Shown here: positions 48,501 through 59,176 of the stretch, one piece after another
How the letters are laid out: each line of letters starts with the position of its first letter
How positions within the stretch are numbered: position 1 is the first letter of the stretch
NCBI GenBank assembly: GCA_964035795.1
Contig: OZ038320.1
Location: 23,640,589-23,704,588 of the forward strand
Length of the DNA: 64,000 bases
Origin: Pterobdella sp. o SKG-2022
Lineage: Eukaryota > Annelida > Clitellata > Hirudinida > Piscicolidae
Direction of reading: 5' to 3'
The notes under the pieces: model-generated
Database searches by the model: none
Told to the model about the DNA's origin: nothing
Seen by the model: the letters and a program-made list of their open reading frames with translations, nothing else
Translations under genes and position numbers: made by a program

Positions 48501-50141
48501 GTTGAAAAGAGTATTTTGAGAAGAGCAGAAAAATGGATACTTAGAATGATGTGTGGTGTGCAGTAGAAAGGAGCTGATGGTTAGATTGGAGTTGGATTGT
48601 ACGATCGTTGAAGTGGTGAGGCAAGGGAGTTTGAGATGACTGGATCATGTAGTAAGGAAAGAGGATGATGACTGTGTCAAACAGGCATGGAGGTTTGAGG
48701 TTGAAGGTAGTAGAGGAAGGGGAAGGCCAAGGTTAACCTGGAAAGGAATGATGGAAAACCTTTGTTGTGGTCTTGGATTAGTTCTTGGTGATGGCTATGA
48801 CAGGATGAAATGGAGGGAGGATTAGGTCATGGAAAGAAGTCAGTGACCCCTTGGAAAAGAGAAAGATGCTGACTATAATAAAATGATGATGATTATTTAT
48901 AAGCTTCATTAAAGAAATTACCTAAAACAAAGATATTCTGATACCACAAAGCTATTTTAGTTTATTATCACCATCTTTTTATATTATAGTCCCATTTCTA
49001 TGGGGTTTAACCTGCTACATAGACTGTATAAAATATTTTGATTTCAAAATTTTTATTTTTTACTAACTTCTAATTTAACTTATTTTTATTATAGTAAAAT
49101 AGGTTGTTGAACTGATTTCCTGAAAAATAATGCAAATAAACCACTATTAAATATATAAAAATGTGTACTCTCAAACTTTCACAAGAAGTGATGTGTTTAA
49201 GGCTTTGGAAATAGGAAATGTTTAAGATGCTTGAAAGGTCTGAATACATAGTCTCTTCAACATCATCATCATAACCAACATCAAGCTTTTCATGTAGAAG
49301 GTGTTTCAAATCCACAAACCGGTGTTTCTGGTTTAAACAAAATTAATTAAAATTAGTAACATTAAATAGTTTAGTTGAAAATAGAAAATTTGAAATGGAG
49401 CTTTAAATCAGTATTAAAATATAAAGAACATTTTTGAGGAGTGCTGGAAGAAGAAAATAAACGGGATTGACTTGTGTAAGAATATGTATAGAGCTATCTG
49501 AAAATTTGTGAATAAAAATACATTTCATGATTCTAGAATTTAAATTTTTATAATTAAAATGATTATATATAAAGCTACAAAAATTTTAAAAAATGTTGAA
49601 CAATAGTTTTTTAATAATGCAAGTTTTATTCAATAAAAGTATTGATTAAATAATTCAGACATTGAAAATCATAATAATAAACATTGTAATAATTATTTAA
49701 GAAAATTTTAGATCTGAATAAACAATAGAATAATAAAATAAGTATGAGACTAAATAAAATAAATTTGAAGCATTAGTAAAAAAATAACTAACCTTTAAGT
49801 AATAAATCATCAATCAACCAAGAACGAAAATTTTCATCGACTTTGAAAATTTCAAAAATTTGATTCATATCTTCGCAACAAAAATAAGTTGCTAAGGTAT
49901 CTGCGTTTTAATAGTTCTTTAACTTTTGCATTAAAGAACAACTTCACTAACTATTTTTAGGATTCGGCAACTTTACTGTTTTTAAACTGTGGTCCATAAG
50001 ATTCTCTAAAAAAATAAAATCCTCATAACGATTACTATAGTTAACAATAATCTTACTGTTTAAAAGAAGAATTGGTCCGAACTGTAAACAATCTTCCATG
50101 TCATGGCTTCGCTCTTTTTTTTTATTAGTCCTATTAAACAT
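42529..50141 (-). CDS. RNASEH2B: Ribonuclease H2 subunit B, at least 8 exons
   Basis: Non-catalytic B subunit of the RNase H2 trimer, which removes ribonucleotides and RNA:DNA hybrids and docks on PCNA. Exons (minus): about 50141-49952, 49900-49793, 49497-49430, 49327-49183, 45333-45269, 43937-43835, 43594-43543 and 42633-42529. Phases agree at all joined junctions. Order of conserved pieces: TVKLPNPKN; YFCCEDMNQIFEIFKVDENF then RSWLIDDLLLK; VNPVYFLLPALLK; FVDLKHLL; YFQSLKHIT; VKALDWLKAK; AAWELVSEYLPKPLSDQLAQ; EEPSKK; and a last exon with SQKSLEKVDKTGIKSITSFF, where the end is the PCNA-interacting (PIP) box, then KPIKKKS and TGA. One short exon between 45269 and 43937 (usually the loop before the SEYLP helix) was not found. 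The first start (MFNRTNKKK at 50141) is uncertain. The intron 45333-49183 carries an antisense LINE, and other introns carry SINEs. Confidence 0.92.
43035..43200 (-). repeat. tRNA-Ile-derived SINE, copy 4
   Basis: On the minus strand from about 43200: GTATAGCTTAGCTGATCGAG, the TTAGACGAATTATCTAAGG arm, a B-box region, ACCGAAAATTAGCTCCTGTT, then a tail ending in GTAGCAAGCGCTTTTAACTG. It lies in the last intron of RNASEH2B. The plus-strand frame at 43043-43252 is an artefact of this repeat. Confidence 0.75.
44190..44265 (+). repeat. Fragment homologous to the 5' end of the RTE-like LINE
   Basis: TTATGAGGGGAAGGCAAGGT, CATGCTCCCTCG, TGCTCCAAAAAT and CCATGAAT match in order the start of the LINE at 45719-45786 (CTATGAAGTGGAAGCAAGGG, CATGCCCCATCG, TGCTCCACAAAT, CCATGAAT). 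An independent short 5' piece in the same gene. Confidence 0.6.
44650..44815 (-). repeat. tRNA-Ile-derived SINE, copy 5
   Basis: On the minus strand: TTTAGCTCAGCTGGTGAAGC, the TTAGACTAATTATCTAAAG arm, a degenerate B box, AACAATTAGCACCTGTTCCA, CAGTGTG, then GCAAGCGCTTTGATCTCTA and AAAAGCGTTTTATAAATTC. The tail inverted repeat is preserved. It lies in an RNASEH2B intron. Confidence 0.8.
45719..48890 (+). mobile_element. RTE-like LINE, nearly full length, inactivated
   Basis: Non-LTR retrotransposon encoding endonuclease plus reverse transcriptase. Frames at 45721-46224, 46175-46645, 46674-46949, 46984-47982 and 48023-48352 are pieces of one ORF broken by frameshifts and stops. The endonuclease has SYNIGSLNG, IQEMRW, LGDFNG and EIDFVL. 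The RT has the palm motifs FVDLEKAFDRVP (A), GVHQGWVFSPFLF (B; usually GVRQG or GVHQGS) and LLYADDLVL (C). After the RT comes a cysteine-rich PHD-like finger (CVRCMTCKKWIHVRCARV, CKVC), then LLGDKV-type tail segments to about 48830. The 3' end is AATGATGATGATTATT, a short repeat as in RTE-type elements. It lies antisense within the RNASEH2B intron 45333-49183. The element is richer in GC than its surroundings. Confidence 0.85.
46984..47982 (+). pseudogene. Reverse-transcriptase part of the RTE-like LINE
   Basis: Longest open frame of the window, 332 codons. It covers the linker after the endonuclease (NDRNVVFRRI, GKASGPTGN) and the RT fingers and palm with the FVDLEKAFDR and YADD motifs. The frame stops at TAG soon after YADD. 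The next frame, 48023-48352, continues with the zinc-finger part. So the catalytic palm is intact but the full protein is not. Confidence 0.85.
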
Positions 50142-50430
50142 TGTGAAATACTTAGAACAACCGGAAAATGAAAAATAAACGTCCTGTCTACAATTAGAGT
50201 TGTTTTTATAAATAAAATACAAATAATTTGTGGCGCGTTTTAGAGGGTCTATCTAACAGGCGATTTGTAAAGATTTTAGTTTTAGAGTGAAAGGGAAAAG
50301 CTTGACACAATGTTATAAAAAAAAACAAACATGAATAATTCCAAAAAATTGATTATGTAAAAATAGGCGAGTTTTATTTGTCTTTTTCTGGATTTGTTCT
50401 CAATGGTATAGAAAATAAAGTAAAATTAAA

Positions 50431-50530
50431 ATGACCCGTATAGCCCTGACTAATTATCCGAAGTTACCGACTAGATCCGTGTTGGGCCAACAATTAGCAC
50501 ATGTTTCGCAGCTGATACAAAAAACAATAG
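50431..50530 (+). repeat. tRNA-Ile-derived SINE, copy 6 (partial)
   Basis: ACCCGTATAGCCCTGACTAA, with part of the A-box region deleted, then ATTATCCGAAGTTACCGACT, TAGATCCGTGTTGGGCCAAC, AATTAGCACATGTTTCGCAG. The tail is cut short just before the LINE fragment that follows. Confidence 0.65.
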
Positions 50531-50589
50531 AATTTTTAAAAGTTTATTGTTATTTAAGTTTCTCTATCAAATCTTTGAGAAGCAAAGCT

Positions 50590-51960
50590 AGTTAGCCTTT
50601 CAATCCCGACCCATCTGGCATTTTAAACAGGTGAAAAAAACACTTTGATGATCTTCTAAACAGGTCTTCTGTTTTTCTTTCAGAGCAAGTTAGATCCATT
50701 CTAACTAAACCGATTGAAGATGCTTTGGCTGACGAACTACCACAGGAAGTGGGAGAGACAGTTCGAAAATTTAAACTCTGGTAAGTCACCTGATATGAAT
50801 GGTCTTCATGCAGAATTTTTCCATTACGCCGATGGGGAATCTGACTACACTTTTACAAACTGTTTGAAGAACTGAGGCTAATCTTGAGGATTAGAAAAAA
50901 TTTTTGTTAGTTGTGCTTTATTAATGAAACTAAAAACGATCGCAGTAACTACCGAAGAATCTCTCTTAAAAATTGTGGGTAAAACTCTTAGTCGCATTAT
51001 TTTCAAAAAAATTAATCCAGATTTTCGATAATGTTTTGCCAGAACCACATTGTAGGTTTAGAAGTGGTCAAAGAACATTTGATATGATCTTCCCAATCAG
51101 ACAACTGCAAGAAAAATGTCAAAAACAGTGCAAAGATCTTTTTCAAATGTTCCTTGACCCCACTAAAAACTTTGATACAATCAACCTTGAAGCTTTTTGG
51201 TTGATTATTGGAAAGTTAGACTGCCTAGAAAAAATTGATTTTTATTTCAAAACTTTTCACCACAACATGAAAACTACGCTGAATATTTGGAGCAAATTTG
51301 CAAAAGCTTTTACTGTAGGAAACGGTGTAAAACGGAGAGCTACACTAGCCTCATCACTTTTTGCGCTTTTTGCTTCTATGGACAGTAGCGAAGGTGTTTA
51401 CATTCAATATCGAACCACTGTGAAGCTTTTCAACATCAAACGTTTCACTTCCAGCACCAAAACAATGAGAAGCGTGATACTTGAATTGCTTTACGCGGAT
51501 GATGTGCTTTGTTAACTCACACCGAGATGAAAATACAGCACCTGATGGATTCCTTTGAAGCTGCTTAAACTGCGTTGGAACTGACTAGCAGCTTGAAGAG
51601 AACCGTTTTGATGTATCAAACTATTTTTGGAAAAATATTTTTCAGCCATCAATCTATGTCTACAAACAAAAGCTGACAGTCGTCTCAAAGCTTGTATATT
51701 TTAAAGGTATTTTCAATTGCAGTAACAACCTTAAGGACTGAGTTTGTTCAAAGATAAGTAAAGCCAGCCACGCATTTGACGTTTTCCATAAGCGTCTTTG
51801 GAGTCATCGTGTCATCTTTTAAATAAAAAAGTTAGTGTATAATGCGTTTGTTTTAACTGCTCTTCTTTATGCTTGTGAAACTTGGACTACATGTTGCAAG
51901 CATCTGAAACAAATAGAGAGATTTCAACACGTAAGCTTTTAGGCATAAAAAAGATCAAAA
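50590..51960 (+). mobile_element. Decayed LINE, RT region (same type as 54420-58250)
   Basis: Read through several stops and frameshifts: EDALADELPQEVGETVRKF, RSNYRRISL, the open frame 50973-51515 (PHCRFRSGQRTFDMIFPIRQ, LQEKCQKQCKDLF, VKRRATLASSLFALF, ELLYADDVLC), then LTALLYACETWTTCCKHLKQ near 51850-51910. These are RT motifs and the post-RT segment of the LINE type at 54420-58250. Motif A is damaged (LDPTKNFDTI instead of VDLTKAFDTV). It ends where the Penelope-like element begins. Confidence 0.75.
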
Positions 51961-53320
51961 TAAAAAAAAAATGAATATAGGATATGCTATGACGCAGCAG
52001 CTTTATATCCATCAAACTCCTTAAAAACATGCTCAGATATAATAAAAAAGGAATTAGAAAACACAAAATAATAAAAAAAAGTTACAAAACTAACTACAAA
52101 AGACATAATAGACTTAATGGAACTCTGCCTCACATCACATTCACATATGATAACAAACCTTACAACATAGAAAATTCAGGGCCCATAGGTCTCAGCCTGA
52201 GGGTAGCGATCGCAAATATATATATATGAACCACACCATCCAGGAAGTCTTAAAACTAGCAAAAAAGGAAAAGTTAGAAATTCCCAGAGCTCTACATGTC
52301 TATATGGATGACACTTTTGCAATAATCTAACAAAACTCAGAAAATAAGTCATATACAATTTCTTGAATGCCTTAACTCAATACACCCTTCACTGAAGTTC
52401 ACAGTTGAAACAGAAGAAAAGAAATACCATTTTTAGACTCACACATAATAAAGAAGGAAAATGGGAGATTAAACTCAACAGTATACAAGAAGTCCAATAC
52501 AGGCCCGACAATTAAACCAAAATCCATTCAAAAGCCAAACATGTGGACAGGGGTACTGAAAGGAGCTTTATTCAGAGCCCGTAAAATATGTTCCAGTGTT
52601 TTTGAAAAATGAAATAAAATTTTTGCAAAAAAATTTTGAAGATAATGGTTTCAACAAAAAAAAAGGTGAAACGAGTAATGGAAGACTATAGACCGAAAAA
52701 TAAAATAGAGAAATATACTGACAGATTGAGATCAAAAAACAGAAAAGAAAAACAATACAATAAACATTTACATGGATTTCATTAAAATACATAAACAACT
52801 TAAACCACCATTTAAAAAAGGCTTTCACAGATAATCATGTAGCCTTTCACACCCTTTCAAGTAAAAAACTGGAAAACATCCTGTGCCATAAACAAAAATA
52901 AAAAAAATGGCAAGAAAAGGTGTTTAAAGCCTAAATTGCAGCTGTGATCCGAAAAAATTATACACCAGACAAACAAGAGTCAACATAGCCACTAAAATGA
53001 AGCAACACAAGGCTGATGTTGAGTCCAAAAAGTTAGATGAACATATTAGTAGCATAAGCAAGCATGCGAGAAGCTGCACAACAGGACATATAGATTGGGA
53101 GAAGCCGAAAATTTAAAAAAATATTTCAAGAAAAAAACAAAAACAACTTACAAAGAAACTTAACAATAAGGGAGAGCCTTGAGATACTGAAGCAGGACTC
53201 AAACAACCATGGTACGATGATCCCCAAATGGCAGTGAAATCAAAAGCATGGGATCCTCTTTTAAAAAAAATTGAAAACCAAAGAATGATATGGAAAGAAA
53301 AAAAAGAAGATATATAAACA
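51960..53320 (+). mobile_element. Penelope-like retroelement, degenerate, with GIY-YIG endonuclease remnant
   Basis: Across frameshifts the plus strand gives YDAAALYPS (RT motif A), FTYDNKPYNIENSGPIGLSL (motif B region), RALHVYMDDTFAII (motif C, YMDD), LNSTVYKKS, then near 52930-53100 LNCSCDPKKLYTRQTRVN, IATKMKQHKADVES and HARSCTTGHIDWEKPKI. The last part fits a GIY-YIG endonuclease, where YIGQT appears here as YTRQT. RT followed by GIY-YIG is the order found in Penelope-like elements. Many stops show it is inactive. The 5' part is missing. Confidence 0.75.
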
Positions 53321-54419
53321 ATAAAGATTCTTTGAAATAAATAATTACAATAACTTTAAATACAACCTTTCTTAAAACATTAATTTTAATCTCTTACTAT
53401 CTATGATTATCCCTATATATATCTGAACAATTCTTACAATAACTCTTTAATGAATTATGAGAAGATTGTACTTATCGAATGTATTAGTTTCTTTAAAATA
53501 AAGTATATTTAAAATTCTCATTTTTCGAAGAATAAAAACTGAATTTATAAAATACAAGATACTTACGATATCTCTAAAAAAAGATAACTTAGTTTTGACT
53601 AATAGGATTTTTATCTAGTTTAGAGCACAACAAATAAATGAAAAATGACGTTGCTTTGAATTTAAATAAAACAACTTTCGATAAAAAAATGCATATAAAG
53701 TTCTTGATTTTAAGTTTTATGCTGAAAATTGTCATACCCCAAATTTTCAATAGTTCAAACTTTTACTTAGAGGAGCTCCATGGTTAGGACAATATTGTCC
53801 AGTAGTCATAACGATTCTAGCACAAAGTTCAAGGAAAAAGATAAAGATCATGCATATAACTCAATTGAAATTATTTATATAGATTTAGATACACCCGTAT
53901 TTAATAGATGTGAATATAATTTATGATAATTTTGATTTTATCAGAGTAAGAAATGTAAAATGACTGAAGGTTTATTGATTTTGACTAAGTTAATTTTATT
54001 CAATTATTCTGTAAGTCCAGTTTAAAATAAACCTAACTGAGGTCAAACAACCCAAATCATAAAGAATAAAAAAACAACAACACAAAAGTTCTAACTAGTT
54101 TATTAAATAGAGGAAATATTTATGAATAGTACACCTGTATTAATAATAGAAAGTTTTTCTTTAAAAAAAATGACGCTTTGCAAACAGGACTAGGGTACCT
54201 CAAAGACGGAAGGGTTTACGAGAGTATACATTACACAATCAACCGATCTAAATCGATGGATAGGCGGAATTTCAGCAGCTATCTCAAAAGTATCAACGAA
54301 TCATTGGTAGGAGGCTTATGAAAATTTAAATGAGTAGACAGCGTCTCCTATTCTTGTAGATAATTTCTATTAAAGTTGTGAACTTACTGGGTTGAAAATC
54401 ACTATAATCAAGTTTGTAT
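53321..54419. other. AT-rich spacer between retroelements, no gene seen
   Basis: No frame above 60 codons and no recognised repeat. Confidence 0.4.
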
Positions 54420-57400
54420 ATTATTATTGGTATTATGATGATGCGTCTTTCACAGGCGAAGACGACCACAACTTCTTTTCCTCGGATCTGTGAGTGCGAA
54501 GATGGCTGGTCAGACCAATCTTTGCACTAAATTGCCTTGAGCAGTGTGGACAGAGAGACGCTGGAGTAGAAGAGGCAGTATTTTGCGACGCTGGCGTTTC
54601 TGCTTCTGCTCTTCCACACGCCTCGTTTCAAAGCTCGACACACCAGTGGAAACAGTGCTACGCTAGAAAGTCCGGTTTCGAGTTATTTCTTCCCAGGTGT
54701 CAGAATCAATGTTGCAATGTTTTAGAGAAGCCTTCAGTGTGTTCTTATATTGCTTCCTCTGACCTCCAAGGGAGCGCTTGCCTTCAACCATCTCACCGAA
54801 AATCAATCGCTTTGGCAGTCGTTCGTCGGGCATTCTGAGTACGTGCCCTGCCCACTTGAGCCGAAAGCGCTTGAGAAACGCATGAATATTCTCCATTTTA
54901 GCTCTTTAAAGTACTTATGTGTCGGGCACTTTGTCCTGCCAACGGATGCAAAGCAATTTCCGAAGGCATCGCATGTGGAAAAAGTTCAGCTGTCTGGCAT
55001 GACGACTATACACATTCCATGTTTCGCATTCGTATTGTAATGTAGGAAAAATGATTGCACGGTACACTTTCAGCTTGGTCAAAAGGCTGATCCCTCTTCT
55101 TTCCCACACCTTCTTTCTTAGTGTGCCGAAGACTGAGCTGGCTTTTGTGATTCTGTAGAAAACCTCTTTGTCGATACTGACAGAATGTGACAGTGTGCTG
55201 CCGAGGTATATGAACTTTTCTGCCTTTGTAAGCTTTTCGCCGTTGACTGTGATAACTGGCTCTGTGAAGGGAGCCTCAGGAGCCGGCTGGTACATCACTT
55301 CAGTTTTCTTGATACTTATTGTTAAGCCAAAGTTGTCACAAACTTTGGCGAACCGGTTTAAGTTTTCCTGCATAATCGACTGTATGCCAGCATTTAATGC
55401 GCAGTCGTCAGCAAAAAGAAAGTCGCGGGCAATGTCTTTTTGAACTATGGTTTTTGCCTGAAGTCTACGTTAGTTGAACAGTTTTCCATCATTTCGGAAT
55501 TTGAAGTTGACTCTAATGTCACCAAGGCGAAAAGCGTCAGTCAACATAGCTGAAAACATCATACTAAAAAGAGTTGATGCAAGAACGCAGCCCTGTTTTA
55601 CGCCACTTGTGACTGGAAACCGCTCTGAGTACACCCCATCATCTTGCACTCTGGCTTGCATACCGTCATGAAACTGTCTGATCATAGTAATAAACTTAGC
55701 TGAACAGCCTAACTTGGCCATGATTTCCCAGAGTCCTTTTATCCAGACAGTATCGATAGCCTTCGTCAAGGTTTACAAAAGTTGTGTAAAGATCGACGTT
55801 CTGTTCTTGACACTTTTCTTGGAGTTGACGCGCTGCAAAGATCATATCCGCTGTGCCACGCCCTGTTCTGAATCCGCATTGACAATAAACCGTCTTCTAG
55901 GTGGTCAATCAAGCGGTTCAGCAGAACTCTAGCTAAGATCTTTCCAGCGATAGAGAGTAGCGAAATACCACGATGGTCGTCGCATGTCTGACGATTTTTT
56001 TTGCGTTTGTATAGAGGGACTATAGAAGTATCTTTCAGTTCTAGTGGGATAGGCTCTTGTTTCCACATAGACTCGAATAGCTCACATAGCTTCCTGATCA
56101 TGATTGGGCCACCAAAGGCGTAGATTTACGCAGGGATGGAGTCAGCACCAGATGCCTTACCACTTGACAATCGTTTCACTGTTTTTTCTATTTCTGCTTT
56201 AGTAGGAACGCTGGCAAGAAAGACCTTGATTGGGACTTGAGACAGTCTTGCGATTGCTTCCTCGTTAATGGTGGAGGGATGGTTGAAAACACAATTGAAG
56301 TGTTTTGCCCAGCGTTCAAGAACTTTTACCTTGTCTGTGATCAGTACGTTCCCATCTGCGCTAAAAAGAGAAGACAACCCAGATGAAGTTGGTCCATAGA
56401 CAGTTTTGAGTGCACTGTAAAAGTTATTTAAGTCATTGAGGTCAGCAAAACAGAGAATTCATCGGCTTTCTCGCTGAGTCATTTATCCTGCATTCGACGC
56501 AACTTTAGCTGTACATTCCTCCTGATGTTGCACAAGGCAACTTTTTTCACTGTAGATGACGGGTCATTGATGTGAGCTCGGTGTAGACGATGTTTCTCAT
56601 CCAACAAAGATTGAATGCGTTCATTGTTTTCAGCGAACCAGTCTGTGTGCTTTCGTTTAGTGGTACCCAGCACTTCTAAGGCTGCAGAATAGATGATATC
56701 TTTGAATGTCGCTCAATCAGATTCAGCATCCTGTGTGTTGAAGTTCTGATGCTGCAGCTTGCTGTCAAGCTTTTCAGTCAATGCCTGTTTGCTGTGATCA
56801 CTATTTAGCTTGTCCACATCCAGACGTTTCGGGGTCTATTTTTCTTGCGGTCGTTTTTGTCGCTGAATCCTAATGTTCAGCTTTGAAATAAACAGGCGAT
56901 GATCTGTCCAACACTCTGCTCCACACATGGATTTCGTGACTCTCACGTCTTTCTTGTTTTTTTGCCTGACGATGACGTAGTCCAGCATGTGCAAGTGCTT
57001 GGAACGAGGATGCATCCAAGTCGTCTTGTTACGGTTGGGTAAGCAAAAGACTGTGTTGGTGATTAGTAGCTCATGAGCAGCACAAGATTCTAGTAGCAGT
57101 GCGCCATGCTTCTGCCCATGATGTGTCATGAGTGCCGACCCTAGCGTTGAAATCACCAAGAATGACGAACTTGTCTGCTTTAGGCACAGAAGCAATTGCT
57201 GCTTGCAAGTCTTCGTAAAACTTTTCTTTAATCCTATCAGGGCTAGTCATGGTGGAGCGTAGGCGCTGATCAGAGTGGCGTACCGTTTTTTGGGCAGTGG
57301 CAGTCGGACGGTCATCAGACGATCCTTAATACCTCTGGGTGGCGAAACTAGCTTGTTGACCAGATTGGATTTGAAGGCGAATCCAACTCCTGCCTCACGG

Positions 57401-58250
57401 CGTTCATCTTGTTTATGTCCAATTCAGAAAAAACTGTAGCCAGTGTGTACTTCTGACGATTGACCCTAATCGGCAAGCCGTGTCTCACTAAGGGCGGCGA
57501 TTTGTACCCTGTACCTTGCCAACTCTCTTGCAATCAGTGCAGACTTTTTTTTCAGGCTTGTCGGTTTTAGCACGATCTATCATGGTGCGGTCTTTCCATG
57601 CGCCTAAGGTGAGTGGAATCACCTTTGTTGTTTTTAAATGTTTTTTACCGCTTTTGGTGGGTTCCCGCCAGCCACGCCTAGCTGACCAAGATAGAGTGAA
57701 GCAGGCAATGTTTGAGACACCATTTCTAGTTCCTTCCCCAGACTATGGGAGGAGCAGTGTTGTACTAGAAAAGGCTGCTCTGTCGCTCAGGTGGCTGCCA
57801 AAACCCATCGCTACTTCTGTCGATAGAGAACGACCATATGGGCTGAGTTGCCTACGTGTAGGATTGTGACTATGACTTCCAGCCTATCCATGCCTGTCAC
57901 TACGCCACGTTGCCATCGCCGCAGGGCTTGAAGGAATTTAATGAAGTTGTGACTTGCGCGTGAATTGGTTTAAAGTGAGGAAGAGTTGCGCATGATTGTC
58001 AGCCTCACTTTCTCGTCTTGACCCATCTATATCCAGCAGCAAGACAATGTCGAGACGGCTGGAGAGAAGTCAGGATGCAATGGATGGCCATGTCTTCTTA
58101 GTGCTTTGACATGCCCTGTACTCTCCACAAAAACATTGCAAGACCGCCTTCTTGGCCGTTAGATCAAATTAATTTCGTCCGCCCAATATGCCGGAGCTGG
58201 CTCACACGGGATAGGCATCTCCCATTCAACCTATAGTTACCATTTTGGTT
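54420..58250 (-). mobile_element. LINE of CR1/Jockey-like type, nearly full length, heavily frameshifted
   Basis: GC is clearly higher than in flanking DNA. On the minus strand, in order: the start of the endonuclease near 57600-57540 (GAWKDRTMIDRAKTDKPEKK), IWSTS-type middle pieces, [20 protein letters not shown] and CWTDHRLFISKLNIRIQ near 57195-56836, linker KHTDWFAENNERIQSLLDEK, LSSGKASGADSIPA, RT fingers DHRGISLLSIAGKILARVLL, VTSGVKQGCVLASTLFSMMF (motif B), FLFADDCALNA near 55431-55393 (motif C), then VYRAIIFPTLQYECETWNVY, LRKLLCIRWQDKVPDT, LKWAGHVLRMPDERLPKRL, and a C-terminal C2H2 finger near 54556-54485 (CPHCSRQFSAKIGLTSHLRT). 57650-58250 is a GC-rich 5' part with no clear ORF. Broken into at least eight frames. 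Confidence 0.85.
54485..54556 (-). other. C2H2 zinc finger at the end of the LINE ORF
   Basis: C-x2-C-x12-H-x3-H spacing: CPHC then FSAKIGLTSHLRTH. It follows a basic coiled stretch (KQKRQRRK). Likely nucleic-acid binding by the retrotransposon protein. Confidence 0.7.
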
Positions 58251-59176
58251 GTTTGTGAATTGTAAAGGTTTACGCGAGTGAAACTGTTGAGTTTAATATC
58301 ATTTAGAATGAACTTTTTAAAAAATTAAATTTTGTTTTTTTTTTCTTAGATGTAAAAAGCCATAAAAATATTTGATTTTTATAAAACTATATTTTTCTAA
58401 AGATACTCAAGCAAAGTATCTTATCTTAAGTTATTTTTGGAAAATTATTCTTATTTATTGTTATTATTATCCTTTTCATATATATATGCATTTTATTTTA
58501 TTTTTCCAAATTTATTTTGTATATAAGCTTAATTATTTTTTAGTTTCTATAAGTTCAGTTTATCATGAAGTTTTAGTCTCGAGGTTATGGAAATTTCTTT
58601 TGGTTCTGAGCAAAAATTATTGGTATTATAAATGGTAGCCTATGAAGTAAAAGTAACATTTCTTACATGTAATAATATCATTTAGAAATTATTATAAAAA
58701 AATTGTAATGCTAAAACTAATTAAAAATTAAAAACAACCAACAAGAAAAAACCTAAAAGAACAATGCTTTCATAAAATATTCCAAACTGTAATATTTTTA
58801 TAAAAAGTTGGATCTTGTCGTAGTTCTAACAGAGGGTACACACAATATAAAAGAACGATCTCTAGTATTCTTAGATTCAAGATAGTCAGAATTTGAATCA
58901 TTATTGTAGTAGATACGCGATTCTTGAAATATTTCAATATAATAAAATGTAGATAAAAACTCTAAATTCAATAGTGTTAGATGAGTTTTTGAAAAATTTT
59001 GTATATTTCCATAGTATTTCATGGCAATTTCTATGTAGTAAATATGAACAAGTAGTAAATATAAATAATTAGTTAACATAGATAATAGGAATATGGATAA
59101 TAGTTAATTAAGACATGAATTATAAATATTATATATAGATATAAAAATATCATGGGCGTAAAACATTTGGACACAG
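58251..59176. other. AT-rich stretch upstream of the methyltransferase-like exons
   Basis: No exon was recognised. The N-terminal exons of the gene at 59177-60138 may lie here or beyond the retroelement cluster. Confidence 0.35.

Noticed and set aside
54494..57869. Plus-strand frames of 65-117 codons
   Set aside because: Antisense shadows of the minus-strand LINE, whose frames carry the recognisable RT and zinc-finger motifs.
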